Shown: positions 15,569-24,002, numbered from the stretch's first letter. The stretch: DNA of 64,000 nucleotides from Geodermatophilus obscurus DSM 43160 (GCF_000025345.1 NC_013757.1:124001-188000); one strand, 5' to 3'. Notes: generated by a model not told the origin, from the sequence alone. Translations and numbers: made by a program.

Positions 15569-17410
15569 GTGGTCGCCATCGCCGACACCAGAGGACCGGG
15601 CGGCGGTCGCCCGGGGCGCACCGTCGACCCTGCGGACCGCGCCCAGCTCGAGCGCAACCCGGTGCCGCTGCGCCGGGTGACCGCGCTGTTCGCACCCTTC
15701 CGCTGGCAGGTCACCACGGTCGTGGTGCTCATCGTCGCCTCCTCCCTGGTGGCGCTGGCGACGCCGTTCCTCGTCCGGCTGGTCATCGACGAGGCGCTGC
15801 CGCGGCAGGACGTGCGCCTGCTCGTCCGGGCGGTCCTCGGCATGCTCGCCGTGGCCGCCACCACCGCCGTCCTCGGCGTGGTGCAGACCTGGCTGTCGAC
15901 GACGGTCGGCCAGCGGGTCATGCACGGCCTGCGGACGGCGGTGTTCACCCACCTGCAACGACAGTCGCTGGGCTTCTTCACCCGCACACGTGGCGGGGAG
16001 GTGCAGTCGCGGCTCACCCACGACATCGCCGGCATGCAGTCGGTGGTGACCTCGACGGCGACGTCGCTGGCGTCCAACGCGACCACGGTCGTCGGCACGG
16101 TCGCGGCGATGGTGGCGCTGTCCTGGCGGCTGTCGCTGCTCTCGCTGGTCGTCCTGCCGCCCGCGGTGCTGCTGACCCGCAAGGTCGCGCAGATGCGCCG
16201 CACGGTCACGGCGCAGCGCCAGCGGCACCTGGCCGACATGCACGCGCAGGTGGAGGAGGGGCTCTCCGTCAGCGGCGTGCTGCTGGGCAAGACCCTCGGT
16301 GCCGGGCCCGCCCAGTCCCGCCGCTTCGCCGACACCTCCCAGGACCTGGTCGGCCTCGAGGTCCGAGCGCAGCTGGCCGGGCGGTGGCGGATGGCCACGA
16401 TGAGCATCGTCTTCGCCGGCATCCCGGCGCTGATCTACCTGGCCGCGGGCCTGCCGGCGACTTCCGGAGGGATGACGATCGGCACGCTGGTCGCCTTCAC
16501 CGCGCTGCAGGGCACGCTGTTCCGCCCGCTGATGGGCCTGCTCGACGTCGGCGTGCAGGTCACCGCGTCGATGGCGCTGTTCAGCCGGGTGTTCGAGTAC
16601 CTCGACCTGCCGGTGGAGGTCGACGACCCGGCCGACCCGGTGCCGCTGGACCCGGCCGACGTGCGCGGTGAGGTGCGGCTGGAGGGCGTGTCCTTCACCT
16701 ACCCCGACGGCCACCGGCCGGCGCTGGACGGCGTCGACCTCGTCGTCCCCGCCGGGACGACGCTGGCGCTGGTGGGGGAGACCGGCTCGGGCAAGAGCAC
16801 GCTGGCCTCGTTGGTCGCCCGCCTGGCCGACCCGACCGCCGGCCGGGTCACCGTCGACGGCATCGACCTGCGCGATCTCTCGCTGGCCACGCTGTCGCGG
16901 GTGGTCGGCGTCGTCGCGCAGGAGACCTACCTGCTGCACACGACGGTGCGGGAGAACCTGCGGCACGCCCGGCCCGACGCGACCGATGCCGAGATCGAGG
17001 ACGCCGCCCGCCGCGCCCAGGTCCACGAGGCCATCGCCGCGCTGCCCGACGGCTACGACACCGTCGTCGGCGCCCGCGGGCACCGCTTCTCCGGCGGGGA
17101 GAAGCAGCGGCTGGCCATCGCCCGAACGCTGCTGCGCGACCCGCGGGTGCTGGTGCTCGACGAGGCCACCAGCGCGCTGGACACCGGCACCGAGCGGGCG
17201 GTGCAGGCCGCGCTCGACGAGGCCAGCCGGGGCCGGACGACGATCACCATCGCCCACCGGCTGTCGACCGTGCGGCACGCCGACCGGATCGCCGTCCTCG
17301 ACGCCGGCCGGGTGGCCGAGAGCGGCACGCACGACGAGCTGGTCGCCCGCGACGGCCGGTACGCCGCGCTGGTGGCCGCCGGCGACCGGGGCGTGCCGGT
17401 GGCGGCCTAG
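15569..17410 (+). CDS. ABC exporter, fused permease and ATPase
   Basis: About 613 aa. An N-terminal six-helix ABC exporter domain (about 30-310; first helix after RRVTALFAPFRWQVTT) is fused to an ATPase with Walker A GETGSGKST, Q-loop VAQETYLL, signature FSGGEKQR, Walker B VLVLDEATSALD and H-loop TIAHRLST. A half-transporter that probably works as a homodimer pumping a drug or lipid outward. Start choice is awkward: GTG 15569 lies inside the GAGGAGG ribosome site, while an ATC at 15578 has ideal spacing. MarR control from the divergent gene is likely. Confidence 0.88.
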   Translation: MVAIADTRGPGGGRPGRTVDPADRAQLERNPVPLRRVTALFAPFRWQVTTVVVLIVASSLVALATPFLVRLVIDEALPRQDVRLLVRAVLGMLAVAATTAVLGVVQTWLSTTVGQRVMHGLRTAVFTHLQRQSLGFFTRTRGGEVQSRLTHDIAGMQSVVTSTATSLASNATTVVGTVAAMVALSWRLSLLSLVVLPPAVLLTRKVAQMRRTVTAQRQRHLADMHAQVEEGLSVSGVLLGKTLGAGPAQSRRFADTSQDLVGLEVRAQLAGRWRMATMSIVFAGIPALIYLAAGLPATSGGMTIGTLVAFTALQGTLFRPLMGLLDVGVQVTASMALFSRVFEYLDLPVEVDDPADPVPLDPADVRGEVRLEGVSFTYPDGHRPALDGVDLVVPAGTTLALVGETGSGKSTLASLVARLADPTAGRVTVDGIDLRDLSLATLSRVVGVVAQETYLLHTTVRENLRHARPDATDAEIEDAARRAQVHEAIAALPDGYDTVVGARGHRFSGGEKQRLAIARTLLRDPRVLVLDEATSALDTGTERAVQAALDEASRGRTTITIAHRLSTVRHADRIAVLDAGRVAESGTHDELVARDGRYAALVAAGDRGVPVAA

Positions 17411-17550
17411 GGCCGCGGCTCCCACAGACCGTCCAGCGCGGGGAAGACGGCGAACAGCAGCAGCGCTGTCGTGGCGAGGACCAGCAGGAGTGCCGTCGTC
17501 CCCCGCACCGCGAGCGGGCCGGGCAGGTGGCGCCAGATCCAGGCGTACAC
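17407..17550 (-). CDS. Small single-helix membrane protein downstream of sortase
   Basis: 47 aa from GTG 17550 to TAG 17407: a basic start (VYAWIWRHLPGPLAVRG), one membrane helix (ALLLVLATTALLLFAVFP) and a short tail. It begins 4 nt behind the sortase stop, so the two are cotranslated. Comparable short W-R-x-L-P-G membrane proteins accompany class E sortases in other actinobacteria, which supports its being real. Its stop overlaps the stop of the convergent ABC gene. Role unknown, perhaps a sortase accessory. Confidence 0.65.
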   Translation of the reverse strand: MYAWIWRHLPGPLAVRGTTALLLVLATTALLLFAVFPALDGLWEPRP

Positions 17551-17553
17551 GGC

Positions 17554-18210
17554 TCAGACCTCCTCGAGGGCGGCGGGGCCGTCCGGGGCCACGTCCTTGC
17601 CGACCGAGGCCTCGAGCTGCCCGTGGACGACGAGCCGCTCCCGGGTGGAGAACTTCGGGTGGCAGGTGGTCATCGTCAGGAAGGCCCCGGTCGCCTCGCT
17701 GTTGGCCGCTCCGCCCGGCGTGGGGGCGACCACGCTGCTCTCGCTCGGGTCGACGACGGTCGTCGTCGTCACCCGGTAGACGTGCCAGGCGTCCACGGTC
17801 TCCACGACGACGGGGTCGCCTGGCCGGAGGACGTCCAGGGCGATGAACGGGCTGCCGCGGCCGACGCGGTGGCCGGCCATGGCGAAGTTGCCCTGCTCGC
17901 CGGGCATCGCCGAGCCGGCGTAGTGGCCGGGGCCGTCCTCGAGCTCGTCCGGGTCGGTCCCCTCGACCACGGCGCGGGTCCAGTCCTCGCCGAAGCGCGG
18001 GACGTGGAGGAAGGCGAAGGCCTGCCCGGGGTCGGGCTCCGGCACCGGCGTCCCGGACGTCCAGTCCTCACGGAGCTCCTCGGCCACCTGGTCCTGCGCC
18101 CGGTCGCTCCAGAGGTCGGTCACCCACACCTCGTAGACCACGAAGAGCAGCAGCACCGCGCCGGCGGTGACCGCGAGCTCGGAGAGCCCGCGGATGATCG
18201 TGCGGGTCAT
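17554..18210 (-). CDS. Class E sortase
   Basis: 218 aa. One N-terminal membrane helix (about 12-30, VTAGAVLLLFVVYEVWV) anchors a sortase domain facing outward. Catalytic residues are visible: His in FAMAGHRVGRG, Cys in TMTTCHPKFSTRERL with the Arg a few residues later. The class E type cuts LxxTG-like sorting signals and attaches proteins to the peptidoglycan. The upstream gene encodes a protein with an LPDTG signal, evidently its substrate, and a 47-aa membrane protein follows. Confidence 0.9.
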   Translation of the reverse strand: MTRTIIRGLSELAVTAGAVLLLFVVYEVWVTDLWSDRAQDQVAEELREDWTSGTPVPEPDPGQAFAFLHVPRFGEDWTRAVVEGTDPDELEDGPGHYAGSAMPGEQGNFAMAGHRVGRGSPFIALDVLRPGDPVVVETVDAWHVYRVTTTTVVDPSESSVVAPTPGGAANSEATGAFLTMTTCHPKFSTRERLVVHGQLEASVGKDVAPDGPAALEEV

Positions 18211-18277
18211 CGGTCCCCCTGTCCGATGGCGCGTCCCGCCCGCCGGGTGCCGGCGGGCGGGACGCGGGAGGCCACGG

Positions 18278-19438
18278 TCAGGACGCGGAGCCGGCCCTGC
18301 GGCGACGGCTCACCACCAGTCCGGCGCCCCCGCCGGCGAGGACCAGACCGCCGACCGCGGCCAGACCCAGGACGTCGGCACCGGTGTCGGGCAGCGGGGT
18401 GCCGTACTCGGTCGGCGCGGGCGGGTCCGTCGGGTCCGTGGGGTCGGTCGCCGGGACGACGACCTGGCGGCTGGTCGTGGTGGACGCGCCGTCGTCGTCG
18501 GTGACGGTCAGCGTGACGGTGTAGGTGCCGGGGGCGGCGTACTCGTGCACCACCTGCTCGCCGGTGGCGGGCGTGGAGCCGTCGCCGAAGCTCCACGTGA
18601 AACCGGTGACCGCGCCGTCGCTGTCGGCCGACCCGGCCGCGGAGAAGGTGAAGGTCGCGCCGGTGCTGGTGGTCGTGACGGCGGCGATCGGCGCCTGGTT
18701 GGCCGGGCCACCACCGGGGTTGCCACCCGGGTTGCCACCGGGGTCACCACCGGGGTCGCCGCCCGGGCCGGTGCCCGCGCCGGAGCCGAACCGGAACTCG
18801 TTGCAGCCGAAGGTCAGGCCGTGGACCACCACGTCGGCGCCCGGCTGGTAGAGGAGCTGGAAGCCGAGGCTGGTCACCGTCGCGTCGGGGTAGGCGGCGC
18901 TGATCTCGACGAGGGTGGCCTCCTCGCTGCTCTCGGAGTCGAGCTCGGCCAGCGGGCCCAGCGCGCTCCACCAGAGGTCGGTCGGCTCGCCGGCCTCCGG
19001 CTCCCAGTACACGAGGATGGCCTGGGCGGGGTCGTCGCCCGCCGGCCCGTCGAGGTCGACGTACAGCTCGTACGTCGGGTGGTTGCCGACGGGCTGGCCC
19101 GGGGCGAGCGTGGTGTCGAGGTCGACGTTCGACTGCGCGGTGGCGTCGGCCAGCGGGATCTCGAGGCCGTCCATGAAGTAGGAGGCGTAGGCGGCGCTCT
19201 GCGGGTCGGCCTCGGCCGACGGCATCGTGAGGCGCAGCCCGTCCGTCCGCATCTCCGCGGTCGCTCCCTCGCCCACGCCGGTGAGCGCCCCGGTGAAGGC
19301 CCCCTCGAGCCCGGCCAGGTCGAGCGGGGTGACCCCGCAGCCGCTCGCCGAGGCGATTCCCGGTGCGACCGTGCCGAGCACGGCGAAGGAGCCGAGACTC
19401 AGGGCTCCTGTGGCGATCAGGCTGGCAGTGCGCTTCAT
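18278..19438 (-). CDS. Secreted PKD-domain surface protein with LPDTG sorting signal
   Basis: 386 aa from ATG 19438. Signal peptide (basic KRT, then SLIATGALSLGSFAVLGTV, cleavage near ASA-SG). An exposed N-terminal domain (about 35-230) of unknown fold follows, then a Gly/Pro/Asn repeat (GGDPGGDPGGNPGGNPGG), a PKD domain (about 255-340; FTWSFGDGSTPATGE, YTVTLTVTDDDG), a Thr/Pro/Asp spacer and a C-terminal sorting signal: LPDTG, hydrophobic stretch, RRRR tail. It should be linked to the cell wall by the neighbouring sortase. The PKD domain suggests adhesion or spacing. Confidence 0.85.
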   Translation of the reverse strand: MKRTASLIATGALSLGSFAVLGTVAPGIASASGCGVTPLDLAGLEGAFTGALTGVGEGATAEMRTDGLRLTMPSAEADPQSAAYASYFMDGLEIPLADATAQSNVDLDTTLAPGQPVGNHPTYELYVDLDGPAGDDPAQAILVYWEPEAGEPTDLWWSALGPLAELDSESSEEATLVEISAAYPDATVTSLGFQLLYQPGADVVVHGLTFGCNEFRFGSGAGTGPGGDPGGDPGGNPGGNPGGGPANQAPIAAVTTTSTGATFTFSAAGSADSDGAVTGFTWSFGDGSTPATGEQVVHEYAAPGTYTVTLTVTDDDGASTTTSRQVVVPATDPTDPTDPPAPTEYGTPLPDTGADVLGLAAVGGLVLAGGGAGLVVSRRRRAGSAS

Positions 19439-19454
19439 GACAACCCCCGTTGTC
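19439..19454 (-). promoter_or_regulatory. Inverted repeat over ribosome site of surface protein
   Basis: GACAAC-CCCC-GTTGTC (plus strand) ends at the base next to the ATG of the surface-protein gene. On the mRNA the loop is the G-run that would act as Shine-Dalgarno, so the 6-bp stem could hide it or present it. The remaining roughly 280 bases up to 19736 show no further gene. Confidence 0.4.
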
Positions 19455-19736
19455 CCGTGGACGTGCGAGGGCGGATGAGCCCGGCCCCCGTCGAGCTGGA
19501 CCGACACTGGCCGCCACGGAGGGGGAGGGCACCCCCCGTTGACGCCGTCCGCCACTCCCCAGGGCTGGGGGCCGCCCGCCGCGCCGTCACGCACCGCCAC
19601 CGGAGCCGGCACTCTCCGGGGTTCTCGGTCCCCCCGGTCCGGGGGTTGCCGGCGACGCCGATGAGGATCGGGCGCGCGACCCGTCCTACGAGCAGAGGCC
19701 GCCGGCCGGGGCGGCCGGGAACCGAGGAGGACCATC

Positions 19737-20375
19737 GTGCGACCGCTCGTCGTCACCGAGTTCACGACGCTCGACGGGGTCGTGCAGGCCCCGGGCGGCC
19801 CCGACGAGGACACCGCCGGGGGCTTCGCGCACGGCGGCTGGCTGGTGCCCTTCTTCGACGACACCCTCGGGGCGCAGATGGACGCCTGGTTCGCCGGCGT
19901 CGAGGACTTCCTGCTGGGCCGCGGGACCTACGAGATCTTCGCCGCGGCCTGGCCCCAGGCGCCGACCGAGGACGACCCGGTCGCCGAGGCGCTGAACACC
20001 CGCACCAAGCACGTCGCCTCCCGCACGCTGACCTCCCTCGACTGGTCCGGCGCGCGGCTGCTGGAGGGGGACGTCGTCGACGCGGTGCGCGCGCTGCGGG
20101 ACCGCGACGGCGGCGAGCTGCAGGTGCACGGCTCGCCCGGCCTGGTGCAGACGCTGCTGCGCGCGGACCTGGTGGACGAGCTCCGCCTGGTGGTGGCGCC
20201 GGTGGTGCTCGGGCAGGGCAAGCGGCTGTTCGGCGACGGCGCGATCGCGTGGTCATGGCGGCTGACCTCGTCGGCGGCCACGCCGACCGGCGTGCTGCTG
20301 TGCACCTACCGCCGGGGCGGCGAGGTGGAGACCGGCGCGATGGGCGCCGAGTACGAGGACGCCGTCAGCGGCTGA
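19737..20375 (+). CDS. RibD C-terminal/dihydrofolate reductase-like protein
   Basis: 212 aa from GTG 19737, with GAGGAGG 6 nt upstream. Typical start MRPLVVTEFTTLDGVVQAPG, then FLLGRGTYEIFAAAWP, GSPGLVQTLLRADLVDELRL and VLGQGKRLFGD, the pattern of the RibD_C/YwjB group of stand-alone reductases. These bind NADPH and probably reduce a pterin-like or other small substrate; the real substrate is unknown. The 3' end overlaps the convergent EAL gene by 11 bp. Confidence 0.8.
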   Translation: MRPLVVTEFTTLDGVVQAPGGPDEDTAGGFAHGGWLVPFFDDTLGAQMDAWFAGVEDFLLGRGTYEIFAAAWPQAPTEDDPVAEALNTRTKHVASRTLTSLDWSGARLLEGDVVDAVRALRDRDGGELQVHGSPGLVQTLLRADLVDELRLVVAPVVLGQGKRLFGDGAIAWSWRLTSSAATPTGVLLCTYRRGGEVETGAMGAEYEDAVSG

Positions 20376-21588
20376 GCACCGGTTCCGGGGCAGCGTCGTC
20401 GGCCGGCGTCCGCGGCACCGGGACGGCGAGCGCCTCGGGCGGGCCCGGCCGACCGAAGTGCCAGCCCTGGCCGAGGTCGACACCCAGTGTCCGCAGCGCT
20501 GCGGCGTCGTCCGCCGTCTCCACCCCCTCGGCGACCACCCGCGCACCGGAGCCGTGCGCGAAGGTGACCAGCGAGCCGACCAGGGTGGCGAGCACGTGGT
20601 CGCCGGCCACGCCGGCGGCGATGCTGCGGTCGAGCTTGATGACGTCGGGGGAGGTCACCACGATGTGCCGCAGGCTGGAGAAGCCGGCCCCGACGTCGTC
20701 GATGGCCAGTCGCAGGCCGGCGGCGCGGAACGGCGCCAGGGTGGCGAGGAGGACGTCGTAGTCCTCGACCTCGTCGTGCTCGGTGAGCTCCAGGACGACG
20801 CGGTCCAGCGGCAGCCGGCCCAGCAGCTCCCCGCAGGCGGGGGTGAGCACGGTGGCCGGGGAGACGTTCATCGCCACGTAGCCGGCGACGCGGTCGAGGT
20901 GCTCGGCGGCGCGCTCGAGGGCCTGCAGTTCCAGGGCGTGGCCCATGCCGACGCTGTGCGCCTCGGCGAAGACGACGTCGGGCGTGCGGCCCCACTCGGC
21001 GGGGAAGCGGGAGAGCGCCTCGGCGCCCACCCGGCCGCCGGTGGCTAGGTCGACGATCGGCTGCAGCAGGACGACGGGGCCGCCGTCGGCGACCACCGGG
21101 TCGAGCCGGCCCTCGATCTCGGTGCGCCGCTCCTGGTCGCGGACCTCGGGCTCGACGATGACGGCCGCCGCGGAGGCGAGCACCTTCACCAGCGCCAGGT
21201 CGCGCTTGCCGAGCTCCTTGTCCGACCGGAAGCCGAACGCGCAGAAGGTGCCGTAGAGGCTGCCGTCGGACAGGTGCACGGGGGTGGAGACGTAGCTGCG
21301 GATGCGCGGGATGCGCGCCGAGGGCAGCTTCATGGCCTCGGGGTACTTCGTGACGTCGGGGATGACCGCGGGCAGCCTGCCGTCGAGGATGGCCTGGCAG
21401 ATTGAGGTGTCCTGGCGCACCTTCGCGCCCTCCTGGACCAGCACCGGCACCGCGGTCTTGACGACCTCCAGGTGCTGGGTGGTGCCGTCCAGGCGGCTGA
21501 GGAAGGCGACACTCAGGTCCAGCGACTTCTTCGCGGTGACCAGCAGGTCGGCGATCTGCTGGTCGGCGGCCGAACGCTTCCTGCGCAT
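20365..21588 (-). CDS. GAF-EAL cyclic di-GMP phosphodiesterase
   Basis: 407 aa from ATG 21588, chosen because GAGAGGAGG lies 6 nt upstream; an ATG 30 nt earlier has no such site. GAF domain at about 10-155, EAL domain at about 170-395. Catalytic residues look complete: EALSR, MNVSP, ELTEHD, IDDVGAGFSSL, IKLDRS, VVAEGVET and GQGWHFGRP. It should hydrolyse c-di-GMP under control of whatever the GAF domain binds. No GGDEF partner is in the window. Convergent with the reductase gene. Confidence 0.88.
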   Translation of the reverse strand: MRRKRSAADQQIADLLVTAKKSLDLSVAFLSRLDGTTQHLEVVKTAVPVLVQEGAKVRQDTSICQAILDGRLPAVIPDVTKYPEAMKLPSARIPRIRSYVSTPVHLSDGSLYGTFCAFGFRSDKELGKRDLALVKVLASAAAVIVEPEVRDQERRTEIEGRLDPVVADGGPVVLLQPIVDLATGGRVGAEALSRFPAEWGRTPDVVFAEAHSVGMGHALELQALERAAEHLDRVAGYVAMNVSPATVLTPACGELLGRLPLDRVVLELTEHDEVEDYDVLLATLAPFRAAGLRLAIDDVGAGFSSLRHIVVTSPDVIKLDRSIAAGVAGDHVLATLVGSLVTFAHGSGARVVAEGVETADDAAALRTLGVDLGQGWHFGRPGPPEALAVPVPRTPADDAAPEPVLSR

Positions 21589-21727
21589 CAACTGCCTCCT
21601 CTCGTCCTGCACGGTCATCGACCGTCCGGGACGGAAGCTGCAGCGCCCTCACCCGTCGGAGAGAGGGAAGGTCGCAGCCACGCCGGTGGTTGCGCAGGAC
21701 AACACCAGCTGAGAGGTCTGAGAGCAC

Positions 21728-22717
21728 ATGAGCATCCCGTTGTCCGTCCTCGACCTGGCGCCGATCTCGAGGGGCCAGACGCCGGGCGAGAGCATCGCGG
21801 CCAGCGTCGCGCTGGCCCAGCGCGCGGAGCAGTCCGGCTACCGCCGCGTCTGGTACGCCGAGCACCACAACATGCCGACGATCGCCTCCTCGGCGACCAG
21901 CGTGCTGATCGCGCACGTCGCCGCGCACACGTCGTCGATCCGCCTCGGCGCCGGCGGCGTCATGCTGCCCAACCACTCGCCGCTGACCATCGCCGAGCAG
22001 TTCGGCACCCTCGAGGCGGTGCACCCGGGCCGGATCGACCTGGGGTTGGGCCGGGCGCCGGGCTCGGACCAGAACACGGTGTACGCGCTGCGCCGCGACC
22101 CCCGATCGGCCGACCGCTTCCCGCAGGACGTACTCGAGCTGCAGGGCTACCTGGCCGGCGAGACCCGGGTGCCCGGCGTCGACGCCGTCCCCGGGAAGGG
22201 CACCAACGTCCCGCTGTACATCCTGGGCTCGTCGATGTTCGGCGCGACGCTCGCCGCCGCGCTGGGCCTGCCGTACGCCTTCGCCTCGCACTTCGCGCCG
22301 GCGATGCTGGAGCCCGCGGTGGAGGCCTACCGGCGCGAGTTCAAGCCCTCGGCCCAGCTCGACCGCCCGTACGTCATCGCCGGGGTCAACGCGGTGGCGG
22401 CCGACAGCCGCGAGGCGGCGGAGGAGGCGGTCACCGCGGCCCGGCGGCGGCTGGCCGTCGGCCTGTTCGGCCGGGGCCGGCAGATGTCGGACGACGAGGC
22501 GCAGCTGCTGCTCGACGGCGGCGCCGGGCTGCACGTCGACACGATGCTGACCCACACCGCCGTCGGCACCCCGGCCGAGGTGCGCGAGTACCTGACCGGC
22601 TTTGCGCGCGAGGCCGACGCCGACGAGCTGATCGTCGCCCACCAGTTCCCCGGGGTGGAGGGCCGGCTGCGCTCGGTCGAGCTGACCGCCGAGGCAATGC
22701 AGACCGTTCCCGCCTGA
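21728..22717 (+). CDS. LLM-class flavin-dependent oxidoreductase (luciferase-like)
   Basis: 329 aa, luciferase-like TIM barrel of the MsnO8/YtmO group: [68 protein letters not shown], then the C-terminal [13 protein letters not shown] region. The family uses FMN or F420 for mono-oxygenation. The ribosome site is weak. Stands alone between the divergent EAL gene and a terminator, so no pathway can be proposed. Confidence 0.85.
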   Translation: MSIPLSVLDLAPISRGQTPGESIAASVALAQRAEQSGYRRVWYAEHHNMPTIASSATSVLIAHVAAHTSSIRLGAGGVMLPNHSPLTIAEQFGTLEAVHPGRIDLGLGRAPGSDQNTVYALRRDPRSADRFPQDVLELQGYLAGETRVPGVDAVPGKGTNVPLYILGSSMFGATLAAALGLPYAFASHFAPAMLEPAVEAYRREFKPSAQLDRPYVIAGVNAVAADSREAAEEAVTAARRRLAVGLFGRGRQMSDDEAQLLLDGGAGLHVDTMLTHTAVGTPAEVREYLTGFAREADADELIVAHQFPGVEGRLRSVELTAEAMQTVPA

Positions 22718-22725
22718 GGGAGGAC

Positions 22726-22767
22726 CCCCTGCCCCGCCGCTCGCACGCTCGCGGCGGGGGGCAGGGG
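22726..22767. terminator. Bidirectional GC-rich hairpin
   Basis: CCCCTGCCCCGCCGC (22726-22740) pairs with GCGGCGGGGGGCAGGGG (22751-22767), leaving a two-base bulge and a 10-nt loop. It lies between two convergent genes (luciferase-like and muralytic protein). Confidence 0.6.
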
Positions 22768-22789
22768 CCGCCACCGCACTGCGGGTGCG

Positions 22790-23374
22790 TCAGTACCAGT
22801 TGTTGGCCTGGTGGAAGTCCCACGCGGCGCAGGCGCTGCCGTACCGGTTCTCGATGTAGACCAGGCCGGCGTCGATCTGCCGGAACGGGTCGGACGTCTT
22901 GGCGATGCCGGTGCCCGCCCAGGTCCCGTTCAGGAACTGGGCGATGCCGTACGCCGTGCTCGTCGGGTTCTGCGCGGCCGGGGTCCAGTTGCTCTCGGCC
23001 TCCCACAGCGCGTCGAGGCAGTCGAACTGGGTGGCGTCGTCCACCTCGGCCGCCGCGTAGTCCTTGTAGGCCTGCTTCCCGGTACCGGTGGGTGCGGGCG
23101 CAGGCTCGGGTGCCGGTGCCGGTGCCGGTGCCGGAGCAGGTGCCGGTGCCGGAGCCGGTGCCGGTGCCGGTGCCGGAGCAGCCTCGGCCGCGTCGTCGTC
23201 CCACCGGGGACGGTCACCGTCCCCCCGCTGACCGTCCCAGGTGGGGGACGCACCCCCGCGGTGCTCGTCGGCCTGGGCGATCGACTGCCCGGCGAAGGTG
23301 AGCGTGAGCGTCATGGCACCCACGGCGGTCAGCAGGTGCAGCGTGCGGCGGGTGGTCTGGCTGTGTGCGTGCAT
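22790..23374 (-). CDS. Secreted muralytic protein (transglycosylase/resuscitation-factor type)
   Basis: 194 aa. Signal peptide at the N-terminus (TLHLLTAVGAMTLTLTFAG, cleavage near AQA-DE). A charged linker and a long Ala-Pro repeat (about 65-95) follow, then a C-terminal lysozyme-like/SLT domain (about 100-194; FDCLDALWEAESNWTPAAQN, TAYGIAQFLNGTWAG, YGSACAAWDFHQANNWY). The Glu in WEAESNW is the expected catalytic acid. It should cut peptidoglycan during growth or resuscitation. The gene has a roughly 480-nt leader with a ydaO-type riboswitch and a clear promoter, matching c-di-AMP control of cell-wall hydrolases in other actinobacteria. Confidence 0.85.
   Translation of the reverse strand: MHAHSQTTRRTLHLLTAVGAMTLTLTFAGQSIAQADEHRGGASPTWDGQRGDGDRPRWDDDAAEAAPAPAPAPAPAPAPAPAPAPAPAPEPAPAPTGTGKQAYKDYAAAEVDDATQFDCLDALWEAESNWTPAAQNPTSTAYGIAQFLNGTWAGTGIAKTSDPFRQIDAGLVYIENRYGSACAAWDFHQANNWY
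23091..23182 (-). repeat. GGTGCC/GGAGCC hexamer repeats encoding Ala-Pro
   Basis: Imperfect tandem 6-bp units (GGTGCC with GGAGCC or GGAGCA variants) encode the Ala-Pro linker of the muralytic protein. Such a repeat can change length by slippage in steps of two residues, altering linker length without breaking the frame. Confidence 0.7.
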
Positions 23375-23664
23375 CGGGCAGTCTCCTGGTTCGGGCTCGC
23401 GGAGGCGCGCGTCGACGACCGACGGCGCGCCGGTGGCGGGTCGTACGGGATGAGCTGCGGCACGAGGGCCTGGACGTGCAGGGTCGGCAGCCGGGTGTCC
23501 GGCACCGGCCGGACGGCGGGCTCGGTCCGGCAGGCTCCCGTCGGAGGACGGGGCGGGCGCCGTGCGACGGCTGGTTCCTGGTGGCGGACAGGCGGGAGCG
23601 CGACGGTCCCAGGCCTGCGGGCGCGGGGCGCTGAGGCCCCGGGCGCGGTGGTGCTCCGTTCTCC
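23375..23664 (-). other. Long leader between riboswitch and muralytic gene
   Basis: About 290 bases with no supported gene. It is GC-rich, contains several small inverted repeats, and connects the riboswitch to the start codon. I see no clear terminator hairpin with a T-run, so the control mechanism (termination, RNA stability or Rho) cannot be read directly. Confidence 0.4.
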
Positions 23665-23790
23665 CCGGGCCGCCTACCAGGTGAGCTGACGGGTTCGGGC
23701 TGGGAGTGCCCTACCCGCCCCCGGAGGTGTCCGGGGGCGGGACTCACCCCGGTGGTGCAGGTGGGTCCCCGGCTCGCGCCCACGGAGTGG
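23665..23790 (-). promoter_or_regulatory. c-di-AMP riboswitch (ydaO/yuaA type)
   Basis: The minus-strand RNA carries the ydaO hallmarks in order: GAGCCGGGGACCCA, then GGGGTGAGTCCC, a GC hairpin (CGCCCCCGG with CCGGGGGCG), GGTAGGGC, GCCCGAACCCGTCAGCTCA and CCTGGTAGGCG. These correspond one-to-one to the conserved blocks of the Bacillus ydaO element (G-G-G-G-A-C-C-C-A; G-G-G-G-U-G-A-A-U-C-C; G-C-C-C-G-A-A-U-C-C-G-U-C-A-G-C). Outer P1 pairing between TGGGC near 23782 and GCCCG near 23668 is plausible. It precedes a muralytic gene, the classical actinobacterial setting. Confidence 0.85.
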
Positions 23791-23856
23791 GTGCGACTCG
23801 GCGGCATCCGGCGCGGCCTCCCCGGTCGGGGAGGAGTCGACCGGCCGGACGCAGCG

Positions 23857-23885
23857 ACCGTAGGGCCGTGACCATTTCGTGACAA
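23857..23885 (-). promoter_or_regulatory. Promoter of the riboswitch-muralytic transcript, with GTCAC direct repeat
   Basis: On the minus strand TTGTCA (23885-23880) is followed after 17 nt by TACGGT (23862-23857), a good -35/-10 pair that would start RNA about 60 nt before the riboswitch. Overlapping the -35 is a direct repeat GTCAC-GAAATG-GTCAC (23883-23868). Paired GTCAC-like repeats are known as MtrA-type sites in actinobacteria; assignment to MtrA here is inference. Confidence 0.6.
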
Positions 23886-23960
23886 CGGCCGGGCGTCGAT
23901 TCATCAGGGCTGGCCGGCGACGCGCCGACGACACGCCGGGAACGGTGTCCGGGCAGGCGG

Positions 23961-23993
23961 ACGCACCCCCGGGGCAGGGCCCCGGGGGTGTGT
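23961..23993 (-). terminator. Terminator at the 3' end of the polyketide operon
   Basis: ACGCACCCCCGGGG (23961-23974) pairs with CCCCGGGGGTGTGT (23980-23993) with one G-U, giving a 14-bp stem and a 5-nt loop just after the VOC gene stop. It marks the end of the long minus-strand operon. Confidence 0.65.
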
Positions 23994-24002
23994 CGTCCGC
24001 GC

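Noticed and set aside
21690..21727. Possible TPP riboswitch (CTGAGAGG near the luciferase-like gene)
   Set aside because: Only the C-T-G-A-G-A string is present; the second conserved THI-box block and the required pairing are missing.
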